The translations under genes and the position numbers were made by a program. This document shows positions 1-12,850 of a stretch of 64,000 nucleotides of DNA, one piece after another (the stretch's first letter is position 1; each line of letters opens with the position of its first letter). The stretch comes from Halichondria panicea (taxonomy: Eukaryota > Porifera > Demospongiae > Suberitida > Halichondriidae), in contig NC_087388.1 in NCBI RefSeq assembly GCF_963675165.1, positions 5,275,047-5,339,046 on the forward strand. Direction: 5' to 3'. The notes under the pieces are model-generated. The model worked only from the letters and a program-made list of their open reading frames with translations. It did not search any database and was not told the origin of the DNA.

Positions 1-3000
1 ATATCCAATGAGGCTCCCGTTGGCCATATATGGCATCACTATAGCAATGCCGGGGCCAGCATCGACACACACCCCTATCAGGGACATGACGTGAGGATGG
101 TCAAAGTCTTGCATCTTATTCACCTCACACACCATGCTCTGAACATCCGACAGCGAAAACAGACCTGTAGGGCAGACAATGACATGAAGAACTGAGGTTA
201 TAATTGTAGGGAGAAGTATATATGTACCTTTTAGTGTCTTCACGGCCACCCCTTGAATAGGTATATTGTTCCAGTCTGTTAGGACGCCCTTGTACACAAT
301 GCCAAATTCACCTGTACAGTAGTAGTGACAGCCCATAATTATTTGCACATCTTTCTTTTACCTTGTCCTATTGCAGTACTGGAGAGCTTCAATATGGAGG
401 CTGGTATTTTGATTGAGTCTGGGATGGACTCAGCAATCTCATTGAGCTCCGATTCTGTGGGTCAGTGAATATTCGGTGCAAGCTATAATATAAAACTAAA
501 CTTACCAACAAGTGCAGTATTACCATCCATAGGAAATATGTCCTCCCGTGTTCTCCTGTAACAATGAATAAGATGATTGAACAGCTATAGAATAGACTAT
601 AATTATTACGTATTAGCCACGATTTCCATTATCTGTTCATGCATAGCAATTGACACGATCTTCTTCCGAGAGTTCAGATAGAAACGAACAAAAATGATCA
701 GCATTACACACACAATCATCACAATAACCCCCAAAACAGTTGGGATGATGATCTCCAGTGGAACTGCAGTCACAGGACTTGTGTAGGTCAGTTGCTGGTC
801 CAATAATTGAGAGATGTTGCTCCCAACGTTCACCTGGAGGGACAGTAACACAATTTAGCTATTATACAGTTTAATAGTCACTTGAATGATGGCTGGGTTT
901 TCCCCTCCTGGGGGATCCAAGGGGGCGGTACAGAATATAACACTCCCTCTAACACTTGAATTACTGAGTGTCTTGGTACACTCCTCCCCTCCCACGATCA
1001 CTCCTATTTCACTGGTCTCCACTGAGTCAAGATTATCACCCTGGATACACACACAGTAACAGTATAGGGTCAGTGTACTAGCTAATAATACATACCACAA
1101 TGCGTATGAGCGTCTCTGTGCCACTGGTGACCTCTTGAGAACTATTTAGTCTAAAATTAGAGGGATCTGATTGGACGCTGATAGGGAGGCGTGCTTGTGT
1201 AATGAGTGGGACATCATCAAACAGTAGGGCATAGTCCAATGGGGTCAGTGAGGTTGTTGTCAGACTAGGAGTCAAGCATGTGATGGTGGTATTGTCCACA
1301 ACACTGCAGTTGCTCCTCTGTAGGGGAGGGACAGTGCATCATGTACAGTATAATAATATTGTTGAGGAAAGCATCTTGAATGAGTGCACACCGTGGGTAC
1401 TGATGCCTCGGTGGAGGTGCCAAAGCTACATAAAGCTACTAACTACTAGCTAGCTTTTATACACACATTGATTATAATTATCATTTTGCTGCATGCATGC
1501 ATAATCAAGATCACTCAGGAAACTAAAGGAGTGGGTAATGATCGACAATGATTGTTGTTAAAACGATCAATGCCAAAAGTTCGAGTCTAAAATTAATGGG
1601 TGCAAGTCAGCAGAGCCTTGCAGCTCTCTTCTCACTCTTGCAGCTACCAATAGCTATAATAGCGTTCTAGTGCAGAACTAACTAGTAGCAACACTCAGTG
1701 AACAAGTTTTGCTACGGACTCTTCTGAAAAGGCATTCCAAGTAAGCAAAACTAGAGAACGAAGCTTTAGTTTTGCAAATCCACAAATACAAATCCAAGAA
1801 AACATGACTAGAAGCCAATAGAAACTCTTACTTACACTTCATTGAACCTTGAGCAGCTGTAAAAGTCTACACACACAGGCACACACACACACACAGACAC
1901 ACAAACACACTAGATGTACCGTATACCTCGCCTGCGCATGTACACCGAGGCATAATAAGCTACAAGTACATGTAGCTGCAATTAAGAATTTGTAACCATC
2001 TAAAATTACCCGCTATACGGTAGCTTACCAGGGGAGCCAACATTGGCTGGTGGTAGACTTCCAAAACAATCAGTTGTACCACGTCCAAATTCACTCCAGT
2101 AAATGTCAGTGTAATGCCTCCACTAGGAATGGTGTTGCTAGGAAACACAGCAGTCACATTAGGGTTGTTACGATAACTGAAGACGACTCCTGGATTGCTG
2201 ACTCTAGCTGCATCAATGGACACTACCACCAATGCAGCGGAGGTGAGGTTTGCTGCTGAGGTCCTGCAATGAATCTCTTGAGACTGGATAGACCTGCTGG
2301 GAAAGTTTGAGCCTTGTCAATAGCTACTCATCACTCACGATATGTTGCAGACGTAGTTTGACCCACTAATCTCCAGAGAGACTCTAGTGTCCTCCTGATT
2401 ACCCACGTCCAGTGCAGTCCCCATCACGACCACTGCAGTTCCCCCATCCATAGATCCAAGGGTCGGAGTCACACTGCTGACAGTAGGTTCCACCGCAGTG
2501 AAGGAGCCACCATTTACAACGGCTAATCTAGAGTCAATGGTCAGAGAGAAGTCTTTGGGCCCTCCAATTGAAAATATGGTAGTCTCACAGACAAACTGGT
2601 GCCATGGTATGTAACCAGTGATGAGGGGAGTGCAAGCCACGCCTCCTAATGTAAGAGTGGAGGTCTGAACGTCGACAAAAGTTCCTCCGAAGTCAGTGCC
2701 CATCACAGTGATTGCTGTACCACCCTCAACTGGTCCTGTGGAGGTTAGAATTATATATAGAGTGACCTGCATGCAGTTTTTTTTATATCCTCATATAGTG
2801 AGTTGTGAATTAGCATATATACTAGCATGCTCATAAAACATAATATCCAGTTTAAAAGGCTTAGTGATGCAAGTATTGAATACACAACATGTTGACAATC
2901 ACAGTATGTACGTAGAAATGATCTATACGCTCACTGCATTCTTACCCGACATTGGAGTGAATGAGTTGATGACAGGGGCAGGAGGATTGTTCCCCTCAGT

Positions 3001-6000
3001 AATGAAAGTATTGGAGCATTCTTGCATCACCTCACAACTACCCCCACACCACCCACATGCGAACTCTGACCCCATTCTGACTGCAACACATTCCGAATAT
3101 TCACTGGCCACGTCACGACAATCATACAACGTCACTGCATGTGTGTGGGTGCAGGGTAAACTAGTATATTATCTAGACGACTACGGTGTTACTAGAATGT
3201 GTTGATAGATGCGAACTTTGCGAGGGTTGATCAAATCGCTACTGTTCACGCTCAATGTACCTTACTTTAAATTAACATTTATTAGAACCTTATTAACACC
3301 TAATATTTACTACTACCTTAACCATGATTTGATGTTGATGTTGATATCATACTCTTCTCTAACAATTCTCATTGTTAGTGCTCCACTTTCTCCCTTTGTT
3401 GTTGTGCGAGCCTCTGGGGCCCTGCTCCACGTATTTAAGGTTTTGTTTACCTTTTTCGCCTCACTTCACTTTAACTTCGTTTTACCCTGTATTGTCAGTT
3501 GATGTTTTGCTTCTCAATCTAAGAATTTGGTTAAGCTACACTGTGAAGTCAATTTGTCTATAATTAGTTGTTGTTGCCTATAGCTAGGAGCCTGTCTCTA
3601 GCTAGTTTGTCTAGCCTGTCTAGAATCCCTCTACACCAAGATAAGAGCTCAACAGCTACACAAAACCTATTATAGTAAATACACACGATCTTTGCCAGAA
3701 CGCAATAGTTAGATCGCAAAGATTTTCTGCTAATTTCATTCGCAAAAGTTTTCACCAACAAAATATTCTAGTAATAAGATATCTGGAAGCGTATATCCAA
3801 ACTCTCCAAATAATTACGGTATAATGGTACCTGAGAATTGTTGCATGGTGTTGCTCAGTGTGTGGTTGATGTCATTCCCCGTCCAGGTTACCATAACAAC
3901 CACAGTGACACTTCCAACACTAGGGGAAAGTGTGAGCTGTAAACGAAATCGTCAGTATGTACAATTAGTACAATTATGCTTGCTATTATTTAATAGGGAA
4001 TGTGTTTCAAGTACCTATGCTTGATCAGGAGCCGCGGCTATATATACTATTTGCTAGCCTCGATTCAAGGCCGATTAAAATACGGCCTGGTACCTATTGC
4101 AGGGGTGATAGTGCGCATGTGTTAGTTTATTCTCCAGAATCTGGGGAATCCCCTTTTTCTTTCTCTCATCTATTTTCTATCTTTGTACATCAGCTTAGCT
4201 CTCTATTGCGTTGTTTCAGAAGGCTTTCACACTAGTCTGAAGCCAAAAGAGGCTCTCATCTACCTCTATGACGGTTGTATGGTCAGAATGTCTTACCTTG
4301 GATCTGTACAGGCTATGGGAAGTGTATAGTGCCTCAAACTGCTACTTGCGAAGACAACCCGGCTATAGGACCATCCTAGACGTAGATGAGAGCCTCTTCT
4401 GTCTTAAAACTAGTGTTCAAGCCTTCTAGATCAACGCAATAGACGGCATAAGCCACAGCTTTACAGAACTCAGTCATAGAGATAAGTATTACGGAACATA
4501 TTTTTAGTAAACGGACTAATTTCCTGTGTAATTTACTAAGGTTTTACGTTCGTAGTACGATTACCCATATTCTGGGTAATTTGAAGCGCATGCGCACTAT
4601 CACCCCTGCAATAGGTACCAGGCCGTATTTTAATCGGCCTTGAATCGAGGCTAACTATTTGCTGGAAGAGGAGGCTACAACAAGAGAGGCCACTGTTCAA
4701 GAGCCACGTTTATTAACTCCAGATAATTTAGTTTGTCATCAAAAGTTGTTTTCACCTGCATAAACTTGAACTCTGTCATGAGAAAGTCTTTATGAAGCAC
4801 TGACAAGCTGCTACTTGAAGCTACGTACATGTACGTAGCTAGCTGCTAGTATTATTTTGTTTGCTGCCACGTGCAGAAATCCTACAGTCAAAGTTCACTG
4901 AGGCTACTATTTGAGAGTGGCTATAATAATTATTACATCGATATTTTACTAGCAAGGGAGGCTACTATTTGAGTGCGGCTTCTGATCGAGCATATACGGT
5001 ACTTGCTGTGTGCATTATTCTACGTATATATACGAGGAATACTGACTGTGTCTGCTAACTCAGTGTTACGGATATTGCAATGCAACAAAAACAACTATAA
5101 TTATATATAGCCATGCTCTTCTAGTTTGATGCCAGAAGCATTCATCAGCCCTATAATTATTGTGCGACTTCTATAATTATATACTCTTGCTCTAATTTTG
5201 TTTCTTATAAACAACTTAATTGAAAATGGACATTTATTTCATACGCATTATGCAAACTCACTGTCCTATTCTATACACCGTAAATTTTGGAGCGAAACAA
5301 AACATGCCGAGGCGCATTAGCACATGTACAGCGGAACTTGCAACATTTATGTACATGTTAATCAGCCACATAATTATGTGCAAGTATTTATTGTGACAAA
5401 CAGTACAAGTGATCCTCTTCATTCCACTGGATAATTCAATCAGTGTATAGCCGCACGAAGAATACTGACTGTGTCTGTGTCTGTCCTAGCTAACTGTTAC
5501 GAATATTGCAATGCCTAAGCTTCTAGCCATGTTCTCTTAGCTTTATGCAAGAAAGATGCAGCAGTCATTGTGAGACTTAAGCTCCTCTTCCATATTTGGA
5601 TATATTGTCCTAGGACATTTTTGTGTATTACTATTATTTCAATGAAAAAAATAATTTCGTAATACACATTATACAGTCCTAGTTATTCTACATACTCTAT
5701 AAAATTCTGGAGCGAAGCAAAATGCCGAGGCGCATTAGCACATGTACAGCGGAACTTGCAACATTCATGTACATGTTAATCAGTCACACAATTGTGTGCA
5801 AGTATCTATTGTGACAAACAGTACAAGTGATCCTCTTCATTCCACTGGATAATTCAATCACATAAGCCAACCATTACAAATTAGTACTCACTTGTCCATT
5901 GCCCACTGTACACAGGATTGAGCTCTCGTTCTCATACTGAGCTGTCAGACTAACTCCATTCACAACACAAGAGTACTCAAAGCCATCCGTCTAATGGAGA

Positions 6001-9000
6001 GATAAACTATGGAACAATCAGATGCATGTGTCATGTGACTCACGGTTGGTATGAGGTTCCTAGTGGTCAGTCGAAGGTCCTGGGCCACCCTCACTGGTTG
6101 AGTATACTCACCAGAGGGGGGCGTGTCCAACAGGGGGCACTCAGCAGTGAAGTCATTGCCTCCAGACACCTGTACAGAGGATGTATAGAGTGAGTCATAG
6201 GTCACCATGAGCTCACCTGTAGGAAGTGAGATACATTCCTGCAAGGAACTGATGTTCCACTGCACTGCTTGTTGAGGTTACACCATCCACACGGACTATT
6301 CAGCCCAAGGCAATCCCTACAGCTATTATACATTTAAAGACATAATATCGTGTTCTCCCTATAATTATTTTAAGACGATGTTCTTGATTTGATAACATAA
6401 TTTTTATAGTCTGGCAAACATGATAAACATAATAGTTACATCATTTTACCTCGTTGTTTCTACACTGTAATTCACGATTTTTGTCGCGTATTGCACACTT
6501 ACTTTGAGTGAATCTGAGCATGCACACTTTAGTGTAAAATAATGCTAGGTTATAAACTAGGTTTGGGGAAGATTGTATCTGGGCATGGTTGGAATTCACT
6601 CTTTTTCAGTTGGCGAATTCCAATGACCAGTAAAACTGATTGTGTATAGGATATACCACACCTAAGAGGAGGATATGCACCCATATATCCTCTGCTACCG
6701 TGGTTACTCCGAGGCGGAGCCGAGGGGTATGTAACCACGGGAAGTTTGGCCTAGGATCGAGGCTAGCTAAGTACTAGATCTAGGTGGTATAGTAGCTATA
6801 AAGCTGTATCAAACAGTGGCGTAGCCAGGATTTTGAGAAGGGCAGGGCTCAAATCAGTTGAGCAGGGCCAGAGCATAACACCTAAAAAAAAGTCATAACT
6901 TTTCCTCAGCAGTCAGCATGCGCATTAGATGGCCCTGCCCACATTTTCATTCAATGACATTATTCTAGTAACTAAGCATGTAGTACAGTGCAGATCGCGG
7001 TGATTCAAGCTGAGTTGGAATTGATAAAGCACAAAAGGGGGGGGGGCTCTAGCCCCTCAGCTCCCCTTCTGCCTACGCCACTGTCAAATCGTAAATTAGT
7101 AGGTCATTGAGCATCAAGCCCAAGCTGTCCACTCCAGTGTGAAAGAAGGGACGTTTTATGTGGTTGCCTATAATTATATATACTGCATGTACGTGCATAT
7201 GTATGTAAATTGTTGCAGACAATGAACTTGGAACAATAAATTTTAGCGCTATATCTACCTGGACATAATTATCTAGATATAGCTATAGTTGCCAAGCGCT
7301 TTAGCGCGAGGCAACTAATACTGCATCGTATCTCAGAAAACCGTATTATGTATGTCATGCTCAGAAATGTCACGCTTTAGGAATACGGAATTGGGTGTGG
7401 CTACATTCAGTGAATCTTTATTACCTACAAACTGATCTACTATTGGCATAATTATTCGGAGAATAAAAGCTACATACTAGCTGGAAGAGCTAGCTGTAGC
7501 AGCTAAGCTATATAAGAGTCTCACATGAACAAAGCCAACAACGACTCTTGGAAAGAGATAATAATTATAGCGGAGTTCTTGAGAGACTGATTCTAACCAT
7601 AATTATATTATATATTTGCTATTTCATAATTATATCCAGGCCAAATCTCATTCTCTATACGTACGTACTCTCTAGCAAGTCTATATACTCTCCTTCTTTC
7701 TTAAAATAGTACTTAAATACAACTTCTGCGCGAGGATAATCATGCGTGTGCGTATACCTAGTTATTATTTCTTCAGCTGTATTTTCAGTAAAAATATATG
7801 TATGTTTTACTACACATGCAGTTTACTATATTACCACAGACACGCCCATGCAGACACATCTATCTATATCCCAGGCCTTGTTGTTCGCCCATTCAAGTGA
7901 AAACTCGGCCTGGCAACGACACTAAAGATTGACTACTAGCGATACACACATAAAATAACAATTGTGATCATTGATTTGTGGGGAGATGTATAATTTATGA
8001 GCTTATACTTGTTCTGAATTATTAATATCTCAAAATGGATGGATATACCTTTCTCCTGCTGAACAATTGTAGATGGTAATGGCTTGGTTGGTGATATCAA
8101 ATGGCTCATTGAATAAAGAGCTCTGAAAGCCCAGGTTAAAGGTTGCAGCCATTCCAGGATAGTCAGGTACCAGTCCTTGAATATCACAACTGAACACTGT
8201 TCCTGGAGTGACCTCAACAGCTGTTACTATGATGGGTGGGAAGTGTCCTTCATTGTCGGTCAGATGACAGGAGATGTTCTCTCCAGGAAGAGGGTTAGGC
8301 AGGCCGGGAGAGGTCAGAGTCACTGTGAGCTGTTGGGGTCAGTTTATGATGTCAGACACAACACACTACAAGCCTTACCTCAGTAGTAAGAATCTCAAGC
8401 ACGAGTTGCATAGGCTCCACAGTAGCAGCAGTAAAACAGTTGGAATTGTCCTGTGTCCATCTAATGGAGAGACTGGAGTTCTGACAGTGCGTGTGACGAG
8501 AGCACTTGTTCTCCACCACACACCACCCACACAGCGGGTTGAGGTCATTAGTACAACTGGTACAGTCTATACGCTGGGAGCACTTCTCTATGGGTACTTG
8601 GAACACCTTCAGAGGGGGAGGTAAAATGGATAGGGTAGAACATAATTATACATGCAAGCATTAACTCACAGCGTCTGTAGTGGCTGCTGTGATGTAGTTC
8701 AGTCCCTCCTGCCATAACAAATGATACACAAGAGAGGTCACTGACTGATTGTAGAATGAACTATCAGCATCCAGGGTAGATGTACCACTGACATCATACT
8801 GTGAAAAACAATGCTATTATTTACATGCACACTAACTGACTCAACCATCCAGCACTTACTCCTAGTATCCTACTATCACGGGTTGCAACAAACATGAAGG
8901 AAAACTGCTCCACCTTCACAGCTACTGAAGAAGTAGGGACAAGGCTGTCTCCGAAGTTGATACGAACTGGTGCTATTAGGTCAATACCACCATTTGGGAT

Positions 9001-10097
9001 GAGAAGGCCGACTGGACTGGGTGTGTCACATCTGTTGACAGGTATCTGGAAAATGAAGAGTGCAAGTGCGTGTGAAGTGCTATAGTAGTATAATAATGCC
9101 GTGCAGTACAAACCTGAGGCTGAGGCAGAGTATCGCAGCTTTCTGAGGAATCTGTTCGCCATGCTAAATCAATTTCTTCCCCAGCAGTGCGTGATACAAT
9201 ACAAGAGTCATATTTAGCGTCCATAGCTTCATTGGCAGCAGTGATATTGACCAGACAAATAGAATTAGTCATAGTATTGATAGAGCAAATAGTTATCACA
9301 GCAGTGGGTCCAGATATTCCACTGAAGTCATCCACTAATGACACTGCACACACATCAGTTAATCCATTGACAGACTGAAAGCCGCAATCGAACCCCAGTT
9401 CATACAAAGCAGTCACTCCACAGGTACTTTGTCCTCCACAATCAGGCATGTTGCAAACACGTAATAGTCTTACAGCTCGTGCATCAGCAGGTTGGATATC
9501 GGCGACAACATAGTAGGCAAATCCACCACTCACAAAACCACCGTATGCATGGAAGTATCGTTCAAAAAAATCTGTAATATCCTCAACAACCAGTTCATTG
9601 CGTGTGCCTGACGGATTGTTGTCGGAAGATCTTTTGAACCCCTCTCCGAATTGTTGCAGCACCATTCTCAGTACATATTCATCATCTTCAATCAGTGTTC
9701 CAGTATAGAAAGTGTCTCCTGACATAAACAAAGCTGCTCCAAAGTCCCCAAAGTACTGATCTGCTGAAACTATTATAGCATTACTGACACTCCTGATAGG
9801 ACCAGCACTGAGGTTGCTTGTATTGTAGACAGAGCAAGAGAGATCCTCTAAACACACCACCAACATCCCAGTAGAACTCAGGGCCAGTCCTTCGGTAATG
9901 ACAGTAGCTCCTAGATAAACTCTCTCCTCTTGTATTAGCTGTGCATTCAGTCTATACAGGTAGTTTCTTGCAGCAAGGAATGTTCTCCCAGTGGAGTCAA
10001 CTTGCAGTCCTGCGAGATTGCCAGACCTTTGAAAGGAGAAATATTGAGAATGAGCTGCTCTTTGCAGCAGAAACAAAAATAAGAGTGACAATAACAT
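1..10097 (-). CDS. Gene A: plexin-ectodomain receptor tyrosine kinase, 3' end cut by window start
   Basis: Nineteen exons are visible on the minus strand: 10097-9114, 9045-8860, 8798-8670, 8606-8379, 8329-8049, 6322-6217, 6169-6044, 5990-5892, 3936-3831, 3134-2946, 2735-2339, 2293-2029, 1317-1096, 1040-882, 833-610, 555-506, 454-362, 311-228 and 164-1. All borders are GT-AG and the joined frame stays open for 1364 codons. The start ATG opens a signal peptide ([18 protein letters not shown]). A Sema domain fills exons 1-4; PSI modules with CGWC cores sit in exons 4, 6 and 10, IPT modules in exons 5, 7-9 and 11-15, and a membrane helix in exon 15. The kinase starts in exon 17; the glycine loop and Lys lie in exons 17-18. 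HRD and DFG lie beyond the window edge. It is head to head with gene B. Domains are seen; ligand and function are unknown. Confidence 0.85.
1318..2028. other. Gene A intron 12 with dispersed repeat
   Basis: A 711-bp intron. Around 1750-1955 it holds a repeat with a CA-rich tract and a terminus ending CGAGGCATAATAA; related copies lie near 12640-12850, 30240-30355 and 45665-45860. Next to the splice donor, 2000-2024 matches one arm of the CCCGCTATACGG repeat seen at 62158-62345. No coding exon was seen. Confidence 0.5.
4055..4653. mobile_element. 599-bp MITE with 9-bp target site duplication (Mutator-like)
   Basis: The ends are inverted copies of about 60 bp, starting TAGCCTCGATTCAAGGCCGA and finishing with its reverse complement. 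The 9-bp direct repeat ACTATTTGC flanks it at 4046-4054 and 4654-4662. No transposase frame lies inside, so it is non-autonomous. A 9-bp duplication with long inverted repeats fits Mutator-like elements. Many shorter TAGCC...GGCTA elements in the window share these termini. Confidence 0.8.
5036..5860. repeat. Tandem direct duplication of about 410 bp in a gene A intron
   Basis: Two adjacent units, about 5036-5442 and 5459-5860, share the same order of segments: GAATACTGACTGTGTCTG, a GCCGAGGCGCATTAGCACAT block, and a final ATTCCACTGGATAATTCAAT. They differ by scattered substitutions and small indels, so the duplication is older than the large segmental copy. Introns of B and E hold one copy of this sequence in the same orientation relative to the gene. 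Confidence 0.7.
6323..8048. other. Gene A intron 5 with mobile-element relics
   Basis: A 1.7-kb intron between the IPT1 and PSI2 exons. It contains the 270-bp element at 6814-7083 and several fragments of the CCAGGCC repeat family (for example near 7870-7915). No exon-like open frame flanked by splice signals was seen. Confidence 0.6.
6814..7083. mobile_element. hAT-like MITE, 270 bp, CAGTGGCG termini, 5-bp TSD
   Basis: It starts CAGTGGCGTAGCCAGGA and ends with the near-inverse TGCCTACGCCACTG. The flanking direct repeat is TCAAA. The interior has no open frame and carries a G-run. It shares terminal sequence and duplication length with the element at 61096-61409. A 5-bp duplication fits the hAT5-type group, which I recall but cannot check here. 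Confidence 0.7.
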
Positions 10098-10166
10098 AGC
10101 TCTACCTCTTAGTCTTACTCTATTCTAGCATGCATTGCGATTGGCCTAAATAGAGCTGCATGCATG

Positions 10167-10221
10167 TAGATGGGCGTGCCCGTCCCCGGCCATAAAAATG
10201 GGGGGACGGGACGCCCATCTA
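10167..10221. mobile_element. 55-bp near-palindromic element upstream of gene A
   Basis: The arms read TAGATGGGCGTGCCCGTCCC and its near inverse around a short AT spacer. The 9-bp repeat GCATGCATG flanks both sides (10158-10166 and 10222-10230). It lies about 70 bp upstream of the gene A start codon. GCATGCATG is itself palindromic and common in this DNA, so the target-duplication reading is moderately sure. Confidence 0.6.
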
Positions 10222-12131
10222 GCATGCATGTGTGTGTTAGATTAGCCTTGTTGCCAGGCCGATTTGTCTCTAAAATAATGCTAAGTCGAGGCTAAAATAA
10301 GCCATAGACTATCTTAGCCTCCTTCACAATCAATAAGGAGGCTAGTCTCCTTCACAAGGCCTAAACAATTAGGCCTGCTACTGACTGCTTGCGCATGCGC
10401 AAAATTATTGGATAATATTCCCGTAATGTTTCCCATTAAACTGAATTTTTACCCGAATTATATCCTGAATAACATATACAGACAAAGAATACTCTTCATA
10501 AAAGTCAGACACAGAGCTATATAGCTAGCTAGCTAGATACAGAGCTGTATTGGTTACAGCAGCAATTTCTTTCTGATAGAGTCGACTTTCACCAAGATGG
10601 GCGTGGCCTATCCATATAGCCTATATTATAGGCTATTGTCAGCCTTCCCCTCCGTTCAGAGGATTGTTATCCACACTGTTGCAGGCTGTGAGTCCTTTGT
10701 TAACATAGTAGGCTAAGGGTAGCTACTATCACACGGGCTAGAAACCTTCACAATCACACTTCTATCCACTTTCTTCAATCCACTTCCGTTCGTTGTGACG
10801 TCATTGTTTTACTGAGCAAATATAATGGTATCCGAATTACCCACTTTCATGCGCAAACATACCAGGCCCTCTCTTCGAGGAAGAGCGGCCTGGGAGATCG
10901 AGGCTAAGATTATCTATGAATAAACTAGGCCGCCCAACTATATTTTGTTAGCTAGATTATGCTCGAGATTTGAGTGGGAGGCTTAAGCAGCTGTACTTAG
11001 CAAAACTTTATTATAAGCTTTCATATTCACTTCTTACTTCTCCTTATACTCATTCAGTTCTCCTAAGTCCTTACAAAGCTCTGTTTGTGCAGTTCTAAAA
11101 GGCTCTAAAGCTCCAGTGCATGCTGGCTGTCTCTAAGGAGTTCTTAGCTTTTTTTAGGTGAAATGCAGAGTCCGTCCATGCAGCTTGAGCCCTGCCTTGC
11201 ATGCCACTGAAACCCCCCTGACAAGAATCCTAGATCCGCCACTGTATTATGCTATTCTTTTATGCTCAAGTCTCTATGAATAATATTGAGGCTGTTATCT
11301 TGAGTCAAGTTAACAGCCAAATTGCCTATTATAATTCCCACATTATTTCTATAAGCACGCTCTCGTCATTGCACAAGTAACATCAAACTATAAATAATGG
11401 CCACACGACTCATCGAATGTCAAGGAAACAATTGAACCACTATAGTACTCACAAATATTTATACTATGATTCGTACTGAATTCTAAAACTTGCCTATTTT
11501 TGTTATAAATTAAGTTCCTATTTTACCAGGGCATATCCTTACCAAAAAATGTGCCTATAATGCTGAAAATTATGCCAGCATAATCTACCAACCTCTATAG
11601 TTGTCGACTCCTATATAGCATTAGTTTAGAGTAGTTATTTAGCGTTTTCAGATTTTTCTCCGTATACACATTAATTTTTGTCTAGTATCAGATATAACGA
11701 GTGTTGCAAGCATGCGCTTGCTAATGCCTCTCGCCATACTATGCTTTCGCTCAAAAAGTATTAGTGTTATAGTAGTTTCTATAATGAATTTATATTAAAG
11801 TTAGCTCATCTATATTAACTCACTGAGAAGAAAATACTTATTTACATGCATCTATTGTTGTTCAGGACCTCAAGAAAGAAGAAAATTGATTCTTCCAAGA
11901 TTAGTTCAGTGTATTATAATATCTATTGAGAAGAAAAGATTTGTATACATATCTATATTGGTAATGGTAGTGTTTTGTGGCTTACCAGGCCCTCATGAAA
12001 AAGATGACTCTGCCAGGAGAATCTGGATTCTGGATATTATTTTCTCACACGTGGGGAATGAGCGCGCATGCGCATTACATCCACAGGAATAATTAAAGGG
12101 TGTGTCCTAAGAGATGGCTACTATATAATAG

Positions 12132-12264
12132 TTAGACACTGTTTAGGAAGTTTCTACATGATTTAGAAGCCCAAAGGGCTGGTTGTAGTATCCCGAACGC
12201 AGTGAGGGTTCTACTAGCCCTGAGGACTTCTAAATCATGTGGAAACTTCCTAAACAGTGTCTAA
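12132..12264. repeat. 133-bp foldback
   Basis: The left arm TTAGACACTGTTTAGGAAGT and the right arm ACTTCCTAAACAGTGTCTAA are inverse, and the pairing continues inward through an ATGATTTAGAAG segment. The loop contains GGGCTGG and TAGCCCT. No coding content. Confidence 0.75.
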
Positions 12265-12331
12265 GCATTTTAGATCATAGCAACCATGAGTATTTAGCCA
12301 ATCAGATTTGAATGTTCTTATCTAATCTTTG

Positions 12332-12408
12332 CTACATGATTTTCTAAGTGAAGTACATGATTTTCTATTGAAGTACATGATTTTCTATTGAAGTACATGA
12401 TTTTCTAA
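12332..12408. repeat. Short tandem array, about 20-bp unit, four copies
   Basis: The unit GTACATGATTTTCTATTGAA repeats about four times with small changes in the first and last copies. It is absent from the second copy of the duplicated block because the whole surrounding segment is missing there. Confidence 0.75.
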
Positions 12409-12639
12409 ATTGGATAGAACATTTCCTCTAACCAATCAGATTGCAGTATTTATGGCAAACATGATCTAAACTATGAAATGCTAGCTGTTTTAACAGATAT
12501 TTTTTGACTCTTGTAGCTAACAAAAAGCTAGCGCTTTAGTGCAAGGCTAATTCATATGTTGAATAGAAAGTTTGTGCGAATAGATGATGCTATGAAAGAT
12601 TCTGAAGAGACTGTAACAGCCTTCAATGTGAGTCAAACT

Positions 12640-12850
12640 AGCCATAACTCGAGAAAGAAACTTTAGTTTGCTAATCCACAAATCAAAATCCAAGAGAACG
12701 TGGCTAGAAGCCTATAGAAGCTGTTAGTTTTCGTCGGATTGCAACCGTTGAGCAGTTACAGCTGGAACAGACACACAGACAGACACACACAGACACACAC
12801 AGTCAGCTTTACCGTATCCCTCCTGCGGCTACGCCTCGAGGCATAATTAT
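12640..12850. repeat. Dispersed CA-rich repeat ending CGAGGCATAAT
   Basis: A block with ordered parts: a TAGTTTGCTAATCCAC segment, a GAGCAGTTACAGCTGGAACA segment, a CACACAGACA run, and a terminus ACCGTATCC...CGAGGCATAAT. Related blocks lie near 1750-1955, 18880-19270 (partial, rearranged) and 45665-45860, so this is an interspersed family, class unknown. Confidence 0.6.

Larger units (their letters stand above)
3937..5891. other. Gene A intron 8, repeat-filled
   Basis: This 1955-bp intron separates the exons encoding the two halves of IPT2. It contains the 599-bp terminal-inverted-repeat element at 4055-4653 and a tandem duplication at 5036-5860. The matching intron in gene B is only 662 bp and keeps one unit of the duplicated sequence. 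No coding exon was found inside. Confidence 0.7.
12120..12473. mobile_element. 354-bp segment present in copy 1, absent from copy 2
   Basis: Copy 2 joins the flanks directly near 45443, with only a few bases between GGCTACTAT and ATGAAATGC. The segment ends are weak inverted repeats (ATAGTTAGACAC and, from the right, ATAGTTTAGATC). Inside are a foldback at 12132-12264 and a short tandem array at 12332-12408. Either an element inserted here or it was lost from copy 2. Confidence 0.6.

Noticed and set aside
3209-3563. Open frames inside gene A intron 9
   Set aside because: Hydrophobic low-complexity translation of AT-rich intron, no splice context and no family resemblance.
8894-9085. Plus-strand frames opposite gene A exons, and similar shadows opposite B, D, E and F
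   Set aside because: They are antisense translations of well-supported exons.
11886-12092. 68-codon frame repeated at 45206-45412
   Set aside because: Its conservation is explained by the large duplication; no recognisable domain or splice signals.
12332-12408. CRISPR-like array
   Set aside because: Units of about 20 bp are directly adjacent with no unique spacers, in an animal genome.
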